Source: Flavobacterium aerium
Lineage (GTDB): Bacteria; Bacteroidota; Bacteroidia; Flavobacteriales; Flavobacteriaceae
Assembly (NCBI RefSeq): GCF_030766725.1
Contig: NZ_JARQWR010000006.1
Location: forward strand, 124,001 to 188,000
DNA length: 64,000 nt
Direction: 5' to 3'
The notes beneath the pieces are model-generated. The model saw only the letters and a program-made list of their open reading frames with translations, had not been told where the DNA came from and made no database searches. This document shows, in pieces, positions 45,380 to 55,545 of this stretch (the stretch's first letter is position 1; every line of letters starts with the position of its first letter). Both the position numbers and the translations under genes were made by a program.

Positions 45380-46897
45380 ATGAGCTTACAATCTAACACA
45401 CAAACACTAACAACACCTACAACGCTAGATTTTCATTGCAAAAACTTGTTTTGTGAAGAGAATGTAGAAGAGTACAAAAAAGCGATTGATTTAACCCATG
45501 AATCAGTAGTTGATTTTTTAAAGAATACTAAAAAACCTTTTAGCGGTATTACACCTCGTGAACTTCGCAGAGATTTTGAAAGGGTAGATTTAAATCAGCC
45601 TCTTTCAAATTACGAAGAAGTTTTATCTGAAGTGCAGCAATTGTATACACAACATGCCATTGCATTCCATTTGCCCCGTTATGTAGCCCATTTAAATTGT
45701 CCTATTGTTATTCCGGCTATTGGAGCAGAAGTAATGATTAGCGCCATCAACTCATCATTGGATACTTGGGATCAAAGCGCAGGAGGAACATTTATCGAAC
45801 AAAAATTAATTCAATGGACAGCGAATGAAATTGGTTACGATGCAACATCAGATGGTATTTTCACCAGTGGAGGTTCGCAAAGTAATTTGATGGGATTATT
45901 ATTAGCCCGTGATCATTATGCTATTGAACATTTAAATCATAACATCAAAAAAGAGGGATTGCCTGTTGAAGCTTCCCGTTTTAGAATATTTGTATCGGAA
46001 ACAGGACATTTTAGTATCCAAAAAAGTGCTTCCTTATTGGGGCTAGGAGAGCAAGCCATCGTCAAAGTGAAAACCGATCATTCTTTCCGAATGAACTCTA
46101 TACTATTAGAAGATGCTATTCAAAGAGAAATACAATTAGGAAATATCCCAATTGCAGTAGTTGCTACAGCAGGAACTACAGATTTTGGAAATGTTGATCC
46201 TTTGCCCGCTATTGGAAATTTAGCCCAAAAATATAAAATGTGGTTTCATGTAGACGCAGCCTACGGGTGTGGATTACTACTTAGTGATAAACACCGCCAT
46301 CTCATTAACGGAATTGAAAATGCAAATTCGGTTACAGTAGATTACCACAAATCATTTTTCCAACCGGTGAGTAGTAGTGCCTTTATCGTTAAGGACAAAC
46401 GATATTTTGGATTAATTACACATTATGCAGATTATTTAAATCCAAAAGACCAAGATGATAACGGAATTCCAAATCAAGTAAATAAATCAATTCAGACAAC
46501 TCGTCGATTCGATGCATTAAAACTTTGGTTTACACTACGTACAATGGGCAAACAAGAATTGGGTAAATACATTGATAAAATCATTGCTACTTCTCAACTC
46601 GTAGCTAGAGAAATTGAGCTTGATAACCATTTCGAATTACTCAATCATACCGATTTATCAGCCTTGGTATTTCGTTATTCTGCTTGTCCCTTTAAATCAT
46701 TTGATTTAAACAATATCAATCAGCATATTAAAGCGCAACTATACAATAATGGTCATGCCTTAGTCGCTGGAACCAAAGTAAATGGACAGTTTTACTTAAA
46801 GTTCACCATTTTAAATCCATTAACTCAACTAAGTGATATTCAATATATTTTAAACCTAATTAAAAAATACGGAAATGAATACATCGATTTTAACTAA
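45380..46897 (+). CDS. PLP-dependent decarboxylase of siderophore synthesis (DesA/DABA-decarboxylase-like)
   Basis: A 505-residue group II decarboxylase. FTSGGSQSNLMGLLLARD near residue 160, VVATAGTTDFGNVDPLPAIG near 255, WFHVDAAYGCGLLL near 290 and the PLP-lysine loop TVDYHKSFFQPVSSSAF near 320 are the family signature. In hydroxamate siderophore clusters this enzyme makes the diamine (cadaverine from lysine in desferrioxamine and bisucaberin routes). No diaminobutyrate aminotransferase accompanies it, which disfavours the 1,3-diaminopropane (rhizobactin/schizokinen) route. Lysine versus ornithine cannot be told by eye. Its last 23 bases overlap the synthetase gene. Confidence 0.88.
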   Translation: MSLQSNTQTLTTPTTLDFHCKNLFCEENVEEYKKAIDLTHESVVDFLKNTKKPFSGITPRELRRDFERVDLNQPLSNYEEVLSEVQQLYTQHAIAFHLPRYVAHLNCPIVIPAIGAEVMISAINSSLDTWDQSAGGTFIEQKLIQWTANEIGYDATSDGIFTSGGSQSNLMGLLLARDHYAIEHLNHNIKKEGLPVEASRFRIFVSETGHFSIQKSASLLGLGEQAIVKVKTDHSFRMNSILLEDAIQREIQLGNIPIAVVATAGTTDFGNVDPLPAIGNLAQKYKMWFHVDAAYGCGLLLSDKHRHLINGIENANSVTVDYHKSFFQPVSSSAFIVKDKRYFGLITHYADYLNPKDQDDNGIPNQVNKSIQTTRRFDALKLWFTLRTMGKQELGKYIDKIIATSQLVAREIELDNHFELLNHTDLSALVFRYSACPFKSFDLNNINQHIKAQLYNNGHALVAGTKVNGQFYLKFTILNPLTQLSDIQYILNLIKKYGNEYIDFN

Positions 46898-49310
46898 TAC
46901 AACGACCCAATTTGCATTGGAGATCAATTATACAGCTTTATTAAACTGCTATTGCCGTGAATTCAATAATTGGAGCCGTTATATGGGCATACCAAAATAT
47001 GATGCAGTATTGGCGGATCATTTTAATAAAACAGGTTATGATTCCCATATTAGAGTTGATTTTTCAGCGATTGGTTCAGAGGCTTATTTGCCTTTAAAAT
47101 ATTATTCAGAAAGTGGAAGACATTTATTCAACTTCCCAATTATCAAACGGGATATTGCAACCGATGAAATTATTGAGTTGAGTATATTCGACTTTATGGA
47201 TTTAACGATTGAATTTGCAAAGACATTACATCCTAATATAGATGCTTCGACTACGCAAAAACGTTTGGCAAATAGTATTGAGAATCTAGAGAAATACCTT
47301 CAGTATTATGAAGACAATGATTTGTCTGCCAATGCTACTGTGATGTCTTTTATCGAAGCAGAGCAATCGTTGATTTTAGGACATATCATTCACCCGATGC
47401 CAAAGTCAAAACAAGGTTTTAATGATACCGATTTATTAAAATATTCACCAGAAACAGAAGGACGATTCCAATTGCATTATTTCCTAATTGATTCTGAAAA
47501 TGTAATTGAAAAAAATGCTGACGGAGGACCTATTACACAGGAATTAAAAGAACAATTTTTAAAATATACGACATCGGAAGATTTAGATATTATTCACCTT
47601 CTAAATCAATTCCCAACCTATTCCATAGTACCAATGCATCCTTGGGAAGCAAATTATTTAATGCAACAGCCTGAAATTAAAGAGATGATTCAGGAAGAAA
47701 AACTATTTAGTTTAGGTGAATTTGGAGATTTCTTCACACCAACTTCTTCAGTTCGTACCGTATACAACGAGGATTGTGAATGGATGTATAAGTTCTCACT
47801 TCATGTGAAAATTACCAATTCGGAACGAATCAATCTTTATCCAGAATTACACCGTGGTTATGACATTAGCCGTTTATTAAAAACAGATTGGGGAATTAAT
47901 CTTCAGAAAGATTTTCCTGAAATCGACTTTATCGTAGATCCGGCTTTTATTGCCGTTTCCTACAATGGTAAAATCATCAATGGTTTTAATATCAGTATTC
48001 GTAGAAATCCTTTTAAAGGAGAGAATAAGAATAAAAACGTAACACTATTGGCAGCATTATGTCAAGATGGAATTTTAGGAAAACCATCTCGATTATTCAA
48101 TATTATTAGTGAAACTGCTGCAAAAACAAACAAATCAAAAGAGCAAGTAGCACAGGATTGGTTTAAGCAATACTTACACATCTGTATACGTCCTATAGTA
48201 GGAATATTAAATAAATATGGATTGGCCTGTGAGTTCCACCAACAAAATGTAATGGTGGAATTGGATAAAAATGGATTTCCTGCAAAAATATATTTTAGAG
48301 ACAATCAAGGTTTCTTTTTCCGTGAAGGAAGAAAGGACGATGTAATCAAAGCAATCCCAGGTATTGCCGAGGAAAGTCAATCGATTATTGATGAGGTTTC
48401 TTTAGCACCAAAATATACCTATTATTTGGTGACGAATAATATTATGGGAATCATCAATGCTTTTGGATGTAATGGATTAATTGAGGAGAAAAAATTAATT
48501 GATTTAGTGTACAAAGAGTTTAAAAGTACAGAACATATGGATGAAACTGGTTTGGTAGAGTATATTATAAACAGCAGAAGCTGGTATACAAAAGCCAACC
48601 TAATTACGAGTTTGCAGAACATTAATGAAGCAGATGAATCGTTAGAATATCCAGCAGTATTTCAAGATAATGCAAACCCATTGAACAAATACTTTTTCTG
48701 TGAAAACTTAATCAAGCCAACGACAAAAGAAGTAGTTTATTCCCGTCATTTTCCAGAACAAGATGTTACGATTACAATTCGCCCATTTGATATAGATCGC
48801 GATTTAGAATTAGTACATGACTGGTTTAACCGTGAGCATGCAAAACCAATTTGGAAAATGGATGGACCAATAAAAAACTTAGAATTATGGTACAGAACCA
48901 TTCTTCCAAGTGATGAGATGCATAGTTTCATAGGAGAAGTTAATGGAGTTCCTAATTTTAGTTTTGAACCTTATTGGCCAATGAGAGATTTAGTAGGTGC
49001 CTATTATGACTCCATTGCAACAGATTATGGGACACACTTTTTTGTAGCAGCGACAGACAAAGATAAAAAGTTCACAGTGCCTTCATTCCAAGTTGCATTA
49101 GATTGGATTTTTGAACAACCCGAAGTGAGTAAATGCATAGGTGAAGCCTCTGTTGAAGCTATAGCCATGGACAAACTGATTGCGAAATTAGGATACCGTC
49201 GTGAAAAAGAAATCACGATGCCACATAAAACAGCACATCTTACTTTTTGTACCCAAGAAAGTTATTGGGAAAAATGTCCAGAAAGTAGAGACGTTAAAAT
49301 AACAAAATAA
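46875..49310 (+). CDS. Fused NIS siderophore synthetase (IucA/IucC) and GNAT acyltransferase
   Basis: An 811-residue two-domain enzyme. Residues ~25-600 are an IucA/IucC synthetase: LGHIIHPMPKSKQGF binds ATP, then VPMHPWEANYLM, TPTSSVRTVY, FSLHVKITNSER and CEFHQQNVMVEL. Residues ~619-800 are an IucB/RhbD-type acyltransferase (ITIRPFDIDRDLELVHDWFN, FIGEVNGVPNFSFEPYWP, MDKLIAKLGYRREKEI). The second domain should acylate a hydroxylated diamine with an acyl-CoA (succinyl-CoA in bisucaberin and desferrioxamine routes), and the first should condense or cyclise the product at ATP cost. Both steps are usually done by separate DesC and DesD proteins. It overlaps the decarboxylase gene by 23 bases. Confidence 0.92.
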   Translation: MNTSILTNTTTQFALEINYTALLNCYCREFNNWSRYMGIPKYDAVLADHFNKTGYDSHIRVDFSAIGSEAYLPLKYYSESGRHLFNFPIIKRDIATDEIIELSIFDFMDLTIEFAKTLHPNIDASTTQKRLANSIENLEKYLQYYEDNDLSANATVMSFIEAEQSLILGHIIHPMPKSKQGFNDTDLLKYSPETEGRFQLHYFLIDSENVIEKNADGGPITQELKEQFLKYTTSEDLDIIHLLNQFPTYSIVPMHPWEANYLMQQPEIKEMIQEEKLFSLGEFGDFFTPTSSVRTVYNEDCEWMYKFSLHVKITNSERINLYPELHRGYDISRLLKTDWGINLQKDFPEIDFIVDPAFIAVSYNGKIINGFNISIRRNPFKGENKNKNVTLLAALCQDGILGKPSRLFNIISETAAKTNKSKEQVAQDWFKQYLHICIRPIVGILNKYGLACEFHQQNVMVELDKNGFPAKIYFRDNQGFFFREGRKDDVIKAIPGIAEESQSIIDEVSLAPKYTYYLVTNNIMGIINAFGCNGLIEEKKLIDLVYKEFKSTEHMDETGLVEYIINSRSWYTKANLITSLQNINEADESLEYPAVFQDNANPLNKYFFCENLIKPTTKEVVYSRHFPEQDVTITIRPFDIDRDLELVHDWFNREHAKPIWKMDGPIKNLELWYRTILPSDEMHSFIGEVNGVPNFSFEPYWPMRDLVGAYYDSIATDYGTHFFVAATDKDKKFTVPSFQVALDWIFEQPEVSKCIGEASVEAIAMDKLIAKLGYRREKEITMPHKTAHLTFCTQESYWEKCPESRDVKITK

Positions 49311-49334
49311 TAGTTCTTAGTTAGTTAATCTCCT

Positions 49335-49374
49335 TTTGCCCTTTTGCCGCTATAGGAGGCGGTAGAAGGGTAAA
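49335..49374 (+). other. Intercistronic 16-bp stem-loop with AGGAGG in loop edge
   Basis: Arms 49335-49350 and 49359-49374 pair over 16 positions; the three non-Watson-Crick positions are all G-U on the plus-strand RNA and would be A-C mismatches on the other strand. The eight-base loop plus first stem base hold AGGAGG (49354-49359). There is no T run after it, so a normal terminator is unlikely. It lies 18 bases before the TTG start of the monooxygenase gene. Confidence 0.7.
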
Positions 49375-49392
49375 TTTAAAAATTAGAATACA

Positions 49393-50685
49393 TTGGAAAA
49401 TAAAAAAATATACGATATAATCGGTATTGGTATCGGTCCGTTTAATTTAGGTTTAGCTGCATTGCTAGAACCTGTAACTGAAGTTTCAGCTTTATTTTTA
49501 GATCAAGCAGATGGTTTTGATTGGCATCCAGGATTGATGTTGGATAATGCAACATTACAAGTGCCTTTCATGGCCGATTTAGTTACGATGGCTGACCCTA
49601 AAAGTCGTTTTAGCTTTCTTAATTTTCTAAAGGAAACCAATAGATTGTATAAGTTCTTTATAAGAGAAGATTTTTTCATTCTTAGGAAAGAATACAATGT
49701 ATACTGTAAATGGGCTGTAAATCAATTATCAAGCTGTTTATTCAATAAGTATGTAGACAATATTTTGTTCGATGATCAAACGGAAGTATACCAGATTATG
49801 GTCATGGATAAATCGACACAGAAGAAAGAAACTTATTTCACGAAGAAATTAGTTTTTGGAACAGGAACACAGCCCTTTTTACCAGAATTCATGAAGGATA
49901 AAAAATATCAGAATGTAATTCACACCTCACAATATTTAGATTATAAATCGGAGATATTAAATAGTAATTCCGTTTCTATAATTGGTTCAGGACAAAGCGC
50001 CGCAGAAATTTTTCAAGATCTTTTACCAGAAACGCAAGATGGACTCTATATGAGTTGGTTCACCCGTCCAGATCGATTTTTCCCAATGGAATATTCAAAA
50101 TTGACGTTGGAGTTAACTTCACCAGAATATGTTGATTATTTCTACCAAATGCCGATAGAAAAACGCAAAGCAACTTTAGCAAAACAACCCGCTTTATACA
50201 AAGGAATCAACTTTGATTTAATCAATGCTATTTTTGATACGATGTATGAAATGAGTGTAGATGATACGCCATTGAATGTGCAGTTAAGACCGAATTGTCA
50301 ATTGAATAATGTATTAGAAGAAAAGGAAGATACTACATATTCCCTAGATTTCACACAAGTACAAAAAGAAGAAGACTTTACACACACGTCAGAATTTGTA
50401 ATTCTAGCAACAGGTTATAAATACAAAACCCCTGTCTTTATTGAAGGTATAAACCATCGTATCAAAAGAAACGAAGATGGATTGTACGATGTAGATCGTA
50501 ATTATAGTATTGATAAAGCAGGAGAAGAAATTTTTGTGCAAAATGCAGAATTACATACACATGGTTTTGTCACACCCGATTTAGGTATGGGAGCGTACAG
50601 AAATGCAATTATCATTAATACAATTGCGAAGAAAGAAGTGTATAAGGTAGAAAAACGCATCGCTTTTCAACAATTTGATCTATAG
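49393..50685 (+). CDS. Flavin-dependent lysine/ornithine/diamine N-monooxygenase (DesB/IucD-like)
   Basis: A 430-residue FAD/NADPH enzyme that N-hydroxylates an amine to start hydroxamate formation. The FAD site IIGIGIGPFNLGLAAL is at residues ~9-24, WHPGLMLDNATLQVPFMADLV follows, the NADPH site is SIIGSGQSAAEIF near 197, and the C-terminal FVILATGYKYK is the conserved ATGY region. In-frame TAG at 49384 precedes a TTG at 49393 and the next ATG comes about 48 residues later, past the FAD site, so TTG must be the start. It follows the stem-loop and precedes the exporter by 11 bases. Confidence 0.92.
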   Translation: MENKKIYDIIGIGIGPFNLGLAALLEPVTEVSALFLDQADGFDWHPGLMLDNATLQVPFMADLVTMADPKSRFSFLNFLKETNRLYKFFIREDFFILRKEYNVYCKWAVNQLSSCLFNKYVDNILFDDQTEVYQIMVMDKSTQKKETYFTKKLVFGTGTQPFLPEFMKDKKYQNVIHTSQYLDYKSEILNSNSVSIIGSGQSAAEIFQDLLPETQDGLYMSWFTRPDRFFPMEYSKLTLELTSPEYVDYFYQMPIEKRKATLAKQPALYKGINFDLINAIFDTMYEMSVDDTPLNVQLRPNCQLNNVLEEKEDTTYSLDFTQVQKEEDFTHTSEFVILATGYKYKTPVFIEGINHRIKRNEDGLYDVDRNYSIDKAGEEIFVQNAELHTHGFVTPDLGMGAYRNAIIINTIAKKEVYKVEKRIAFQQFDL

Positions 50686-50696
50686 TTAAGTATATA

Positions 50697-52049
50697 ATGA
50701 AAGATCAAAAAGAGTTTATATTACAAGGCGATTTGAAACAAGTGATGTGGCAAACATCATGGCCAGCAGTTGTCGCCATTGTACTATATGGAGTAAATAA
50801 TTTCTTAGATGCAATATTTGTTGGGCGCTTAATCAATAACGAAGCCTTGGCAGCAGTAGGGATGGCGTATCCGCTTTCGCAAATTGTACTCGGCTTTGGA
50901 AGATTAATTGGAGTAGGTTCTAGTGCGGCATTGAGTATTTGGTTAGGTGCGAATGAGAAAGGAAAGCTCTATAAGCTGTTTGGCAGTTTTAATGTATTAT
51001 GCCTTTTCTTCTCACTGGCTTTTACCATACCTGCCTATATATTTGCTCATGAACTATTGTATTTAATGGGGGCTCGAGGAACAATTGAAGTATTGGCAAC
51101 CCAATATTTCAGAGTCACCTTGATTGGTTCTATTTTCTGGATTCATGGATTGGCCATTAACATGGTCGTTCGTGGAGAAGGAAAAATGAAAAAAGCCGCA
51201 GCAATGATTACCGTAGGATTAATAATTGATATACTACTAAAACCCATTTTTATTTCAACATTTGGATGGGGAGTAATGGGAGCAGCATGGGCAACAAATG
51301 TGGGAATGATAGTATATTCATTTTTAGGATTGTATTATTTTGCGAGTAAGAAAAACTCTTTTGAAACCAATTGGAAGTCACTATCCTATGATAAAGTGAT
51401 TGGGAACAGCATCTTGAAATTGGGCTTTCCAGAGATGATTTTTTCTATTATGAACGTCTTGCAAAGCATGATTATCTTTAATGCCTTATCACAATATGGA
51501 ACAGCCGATGATATCTCATTTTATACGGTAGTGAATCGTTTCTTTTTATTCTTACTGACACCATTATTTGGTTTGATGCGAGGTTTACAACCCGTGGTAG
51601 GGATGAATTATGGAGCGGGACAACATGAACGAGCAAAAAAATCATTGATTATTTATACCGTTACCGGAATCCTTATTCTAAGCCCATTTTATTTAGCCTC
51701 ATTATTGTTTCCTGCAGAAGTAATAGGAACCATGTTGCCGAATACACATATAGAGATCGAACAATTGAATCATTTTAGGATTTACCTATCAACATTACCA
51801 TTATTGCCTATTACGGTCTTAGCGTTGTCCTATTTCCCTGCAATAAACAATAGTAAAAAAGCAAGCTCATTGGCCTTATTACGTCAATTGGTATTCTATA
51901 TCCCATTGATGATTTTACTTCCTATGTATTTTGGAATATCCAGTATTTATTGGGGAAGTGCTTTAATAGAAATAACAGTAGTGATTATTACTATAATTTT
52001 CATCAAAATGGATTTTGATGCGAAGAAGAAAGAAAAAGAATTAGTTTAA
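50697..52049 (+). CDS. MATE-family efflux transporter, probable siderophore exporter
   Basis: A 450-residue inner-membrane protein with 12 transmembrane helices arranged as two homologous halves. VNNFLDAIFVGRLINNEALAAVG and LGFGRLIGVGSSAALSIWLGA in the first half, and GLMRGLQPVVGMNYGAGQ in the second, match the NorM/MepA pattern. It lies 11 bases after the N-monooxygenase, at the end of the siderophore operon, so export of the finished siderophore is the likely job. Drug efflux cannot be excluded. A short, weak hairpin (AGGAG/CTCCT near 52115) follows. Confidence 0.9.
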   Translation: MKDQKEFILQGDLKQVMWQTSWPAVVAIVLYGVNNFLDAIFVGRLINNEALAAVGMAYPLSQIVLGFGRLIGVGSSAALSIWLGANEKGKLYKLFGSFNVLCLFFSLAFTIPAYIFAHELLYLMGARGTIEVLATQYFRVTLIGSIFWIHGLAINMVVRGEGKMKKAAAMITVGLIIDILLKPIFISTFGWGVMGAAWATNVGMIVYSFLGLYYFASKKNSFETNWKSLSYDKVIGNSILKLGFPEMIFSIMNVLQSMIIFNALSQYGTADDISFYTVVNRFFLFLLTPLFGLMRGLQPVVGMNYGAGQHERAKKSLIIYTVTGILILSPFYLASLLFPAEVIGTMLPNTHIEIEQLNHFRIYLSTLPLLPITVLALSYFPAINNSKKASSLALLRQLVFYIPLMILLPMYFGISSIYWGSALIEITVVIITIIFIKMDFDAKKKEKELV

Positions 52050-52132
52050 GATACAGCTTTGGAGTTTTGAATTTTTTGTACAATCCTTTTGAGTTTAGTA
52101 TTAGTATAGAAAAGGAGAAACTCCTATAGTTT

Positions 52133-52609
52133 TTAAGTAGATTCGTCTGTATACGTTTCTAAAAACCAGTGACCTTCTTTTTTCTTAAAGTGGTAATCAA
52201 TGTAGACGCCGTTGTTAATGCCTCTTTGCTTAACCGTTGCCTCATTTCCTTTTTCTTCAATCGTCTGTTTATAGTCACGATCCGTATAGAAAACATCAAT
52301 AGGTTCCCATTCCGCTTTAGGAACATAATAATTGTGCATATCAAAATCAGCTTCATTCTCTACCTCCATATTCAATTGTACAATCTTTAGAGGAAATACA
52401 ATTCGGCTGAGTTGAAAATCTTTATCCTTATTGAAACGGGCTAGAAAAGCATTTAGATTTTCTCCTTTATCAACAGAATCATTTGTTTTATCTGTTGATG
52501 GAGCTTCTATTGCAGATTCAGGAGCCACCACTTCTTTTTTCTGTTCTTTACATCCTAGAAGAATGAAATTCAAGAAAAGAGCGATAAGGCATATAGATTT
52601 AGTTTTCAT
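52133..52609 (-). CDS. DUF4348 lipoprotein
   Basis: A 158-residue lipoprotein. The signal peptide ends with lipobox ILLGCKEQ. After a ~35-residue acidic, probably disordered linker comes the DUF4348 core: LNAFLARFNKDKDFQLSRIVFPL, then EWEPIDVFYTDRDYKQTIEE and VYIDYHFKKKEGHWFLETY. The fold resembles NTF2-like proteins of unknown function. Its ATG is one base beyond the uvrA stop, so it is expressed with uvrA, though no functional link is known. Confidence 0.82.
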   Translation of the reverse strand: MKTKSICLIALFLNFILLGCKEQKKEVVAPESAIEAPSTDKTNDSVDKGENLNAFLARFNKDKDFQLSRIVFPLKIVQLNMEVENEADFDMHNYYVPKAEWEPIDVFYTDRDYKQTIEEKGNEATVKQRGINNGVYIDYHFKKKEGHWFLETYTDEST

Positions 52610-52610
52610 G

Positions 52611-55400
52611 CTACTTCAATTTGTCTTTCAAATAAATTCCAGTAATAGATTTCTTATTCTTCACAATTGCTTCTGGTGTACCTTCCGCTAGAATCATTCC
52701 TCCATTTTCGCCACCCTCAGGACCTAAATCAATGATATAATCGGCACACTTAATTAAATCAAGATTATGTTCAATAACAATGATAGAGTGCCCTTTTTCT
52801 AGTAAGGCTTCAAATGAAGCCAATAGTTTCTTAATATCATGAAAATGCAGTCCTGTAGTAGGTTCATCAAATACAAATAAAGCTTTGTCTTTGGTTGTTC
52901 CTTTAACTAAGAAAGAAGCCAGTTTAATACGTTGTGCTTCTCCGCCCGATAGAGTAGAAGAGGACTGACCTAATTGAACATAACCCAACCCAACATCTTG
53001 TAAAGGTTGAAGTTTGCTGAATATTTTAGATTGTTTTGTTTTTTCAAAAAAGGCAATGGCATCATCAATGGTCATAGTTAAAATATCATCGATATTTTTC
53101 CCTTCAAAAGCCACCTCCAGAATCTCTTTCTTAAAACGTTTTCCATTACAAGTTTCACAAAGTAAATGAACGTCAGCCATGAATTGCATTTCAATGGTTA
53201 CAGTACCATCACCTTTACAAGTTTCACAACGACCACCATCTACGTTAAAAGAGAAATGCTTCGGTTGATACCCTCTGATTTGAGATAATTTTTGTTTTGA
53301 AAACAAATCACGGATATCATCATACGCTTTGATATAAGTCACTGGATTTGAACGTGAACTTCGTCCAATAGGATTCTGATCTACGTATTCAATATGCTTA
53401 ATTTGAGAGAAATTACCCGTCATTTCAGTAAATTGACCCGCTTTTTCACCAATTCCATCTAGTTTTTTCTGCATGGCAGGAAACAAGATTTTCTTAACCA
53501 ATGTACTTTTTCCACTTCCAGAAACTCCAGTAATAACCGTTAAAGCTTCTAATGGGAATTTGACAGAAATATTTTTAAGATTGTTTTCGCGTGCGCCTAC
53601 AATTTCAATGAAATTCTTTGTAGTTCTGCGGTGCTTGGGAACGGCAATTTCTAAATCACCATTCAGGTATTTAGCCGTTAAGGAATCCGACTTTAGGATG
53701 GCCTCAAAATCACCTTGCGCAACTAATTCTCCACCATAACTTCCGGCTTCTGGTCCAATATCAATAATCATATCGGCCGCTTTCATAATATCCTCATCAT
53801 GTTCTACCACGATTACTGTATTTCCAAGATCACGAAGCGATAGTAATACTTTAATCAAACGTTCAGTATCTTTTGGATGAAGACCAATACTCGGTTCATC
53901 CAGAATATACATGGATCCTACTAAACTACTTCCTAAAGATGTAGCCAGATTGATACGTTGTGATTCTCCACCTGATAAACTGGCAGAATTACGGTTTAAA
54001 GTAAGATAAGCCAATCCAACTTCAGTTAAGAAAGAAAGACGATTATTGATTTCGACTAATAATCGTTTAGCCACTTTCATATCATATTCTGAAAGTTCCA
54101 ATGCACTGAAAAATTCAGTTAGATTTTTAATCGGCAGAACGACTAGATCCGTAATATTTTTATCAGCAATTTTTACATAAGTAGCCTCAACACGTAAACG
54201 TTTCCCTTTGCAGGTAGGACATTTTGTTTTTCCACGATAACGTGAAAGCATTACTCTATTCTGTATTTTATAATTCTTTTCTTCCAATTCCTGAAAGAAA
54301 TCATTTAATCCGGTGAAATAGGAGTTTCCTTCCCATACTAAAGCTTTTTGTTCATCTGTAAGCTCAAAGAACGGCTTGTGTATTGGGAAATCAAATTTAT
54401 AAGCATTATTGACTAATTGATCTCTAAAGGCACTCATGCTATCGCCTCTCCAAGGGAAAATGGCATTTTCATAAATGGATAAGGCCGTATTGGGAACAAC
54501 TAATTCGGTATCAATACCAATAATGTTACCATATCCTTCACAAGAAGGGCAGGCACCATAAGGATTATTAAAGCTGAAAAGATGAACATTTGGTTCTAAG
54601 AATGTAATACCATCTAATTCAAAATTATTACTGAAGTTATAGCGTTTATCAGTATTCAGTTCTTGTAAATAACAGGTTCCTTTACCTTCAAAGAAAGCGG
54701 TTTCAATAGCATCCGATAGACGGTTATAAAATTCTTCTTCTTCTTTCACGATAATACGGTCAATGATTAAGAAGATTTCCTTGGTTTTATGCTTTTTCTC
54801 ATCCCATTCGTCAATACGAATCATTTCATTATCGACTAAAACTCTGGAATATCCCTGTTGTAAAAGAACACTCAGTTTATCCTTTAGCGTTCTTCCTTTT
54901 TCAAGAAGAATAGGGGAAATCAATAACCATTTGCTATCCAGTTCAAAAGTTTGAACAAGATTTACAACGTCAGAAACCGTATTCTTTTTTACTTCCAGAT
55001 TCGAAATAGGCGAATACGTTTTTCCGATACGGGCAAAAAGCAATTTTAAATAATCATAGATTTCAGTTGAGGTACCTACAGTAGAACGGGCATTGGTCGT
55101 GTTTACTTTTTGCTCAATAGCAATTGCAGGAGCGATACCTTTAATATAATCTACCTTCGGTTTGTCCAGACGACCTAAGAATTGTCGCGCATAGGAAGAT
55201 AAACTCTCTACATAACGGCGTTGTCCCTCGGCGTATAACGTATCGAAAGCCAAACTCGATTTTCCAGAACCCGATAAACCTGTTATAACCACCAATTTAT
55301 TACGTGGAATAGCAACGTCAATGTTTTTAAGGTTGTGAATTTGAGCACCTTTTATTATAATATTCTTCTTAGGATCTAAAGTCGTAATGTCCGTTTTCAT
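52611..55400 (-). CDS. uvrA: Excinuclease ABC subunit A (UvrA)
   Basis: A 929-residue DNA-damage recognition ATPase of nucleotide excision repair. Two ABC modules are present: Walker [14 protein letters not shown] near residue 35 and [13 protein letters not shown] near 630; signatures [12 protein letters not shown] and [12 protein letters not shown]; Walker [13 protein letters not shown] and [14 protein letters not shown]. Zinc modules include [13 protein letters not shown], then [10 protein letters not shown] with [13 protein letters not shown] start at ATG 55400, because the extra 11 codons from TTG 55433 cross the promoter box. The divergent region towards the ECF sigma gene holds tandem palindromes. 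Confidence 0.95.
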   Translation of the reverse strand: MKTDITTLDPKKNIIIKGAQIHNLKNIDVAIPRNKLVVITGLSGSGKSSLAFDTLYAEGQRRYVESLSSYARQFLGRLDKPKVDYIKGIAPAIAIEQKVNTTNARSTVGTSTEIYDYLKLLFARIGKTYSPISNLEVKKNTVSDVVNLVQTFELDSKWLLISPILLEKGRTLKDKLSVLLQQGYSRVLVDNEMIRIDEWDEKKHKTKEIFLIIDRIIVKEEEEFYNRLSDAIETAFFEGKGTCYLQELNTDKRYNFSNNFELDGITFLEPNVHLFSFNNPYGACPSCEGYGNIIGIDTELVVPNTALSIYENAIFPWRGDSMSAFRDQLVNNAYKFDFPIHKPFFELTDEQKALVWEGNSYFTGLNDFFQELEEKNYKIQNRVMLSRYRGKTKCPTCKGKRLRVEATYVKIADKNITDLVVLPIKNLTEFFSALELSEYDMKVAKRLLVEINNRLSFLTEVGLAYLTLNRNSASLSGGESQRINLATSLGSSLVGSMYILDEPSIGLHPKDTERLIKVLLSLRDLGNTVIVVEHDEDIMKAADMIIDIGPEAGSYGGELVAQGDFEAILKSDSLTAKYLNGDLEIAVPKHRRTTKNFIEIVGARENNLKNISVKFPLEALTVITGVSGSGKSTLVKKILFPAMQKKLDGIGEKAGQFTEMTGNFSQIKHIEYVDQNPIGRSSRSNPVTYIKAYDDIRDLFSKQKLSQIRGYQPKHFSFNVDGGRCETCKGDGTVTIEMQFMADVHLLCETCNGKRFKKEILEVAFEGKNIDDILTMTIDDAIAFFEKTKQSKIFSKLQPLQDVGLGYVQLGQSSSTLSGGEAQRIKLASFLVKGTTKDKALFVFDEPTTGLHFHDIKKLLASFEALLEKGHSIIVIEHNLDLIKCADYIIDLGPEGGENGGMILAEGTPEAIVKNKKSITGIYLKDKLK

Positions 55401-55420
55401 AGCAAAAAAGTCAATGTTGG

Positions 55421-55428
55421 CAAAGATA
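55421..55428 (-). promoter_or_regulatory. -7 promoter box of uvrA
   Basis: The minus strand reads TATCTTTG, 20 bases upstream of ATG 55400, and excludes the longer TTG-initiated frame. Confidence 0.5.
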
Positions 55429-55514
55429 ATCAATTATGGGCGAACTTTAAGTAGATAAGAGAAGACACTTTTATGTGGAAAAAGAAAAAATGGTCTATAA
55501 ATTGCTGTCGCACA

Positions 55515-55537
55515 AAATTCTACAAATTGTGGAATTT
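55515..55537. promoter_or_regulatory. Palindrome 1 upstream of the ECF sigma gene
   Basis: AAATTC-T-ACAA-A-TTGT-G-GAATTT: 10 of 11 arm positions pair around a central A. It is the better of two tandem copies, about 100 bases upstream of the sigma -7 box. Confidence 0.5.
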
Positions 55538-55545
55538 GGATTTAA

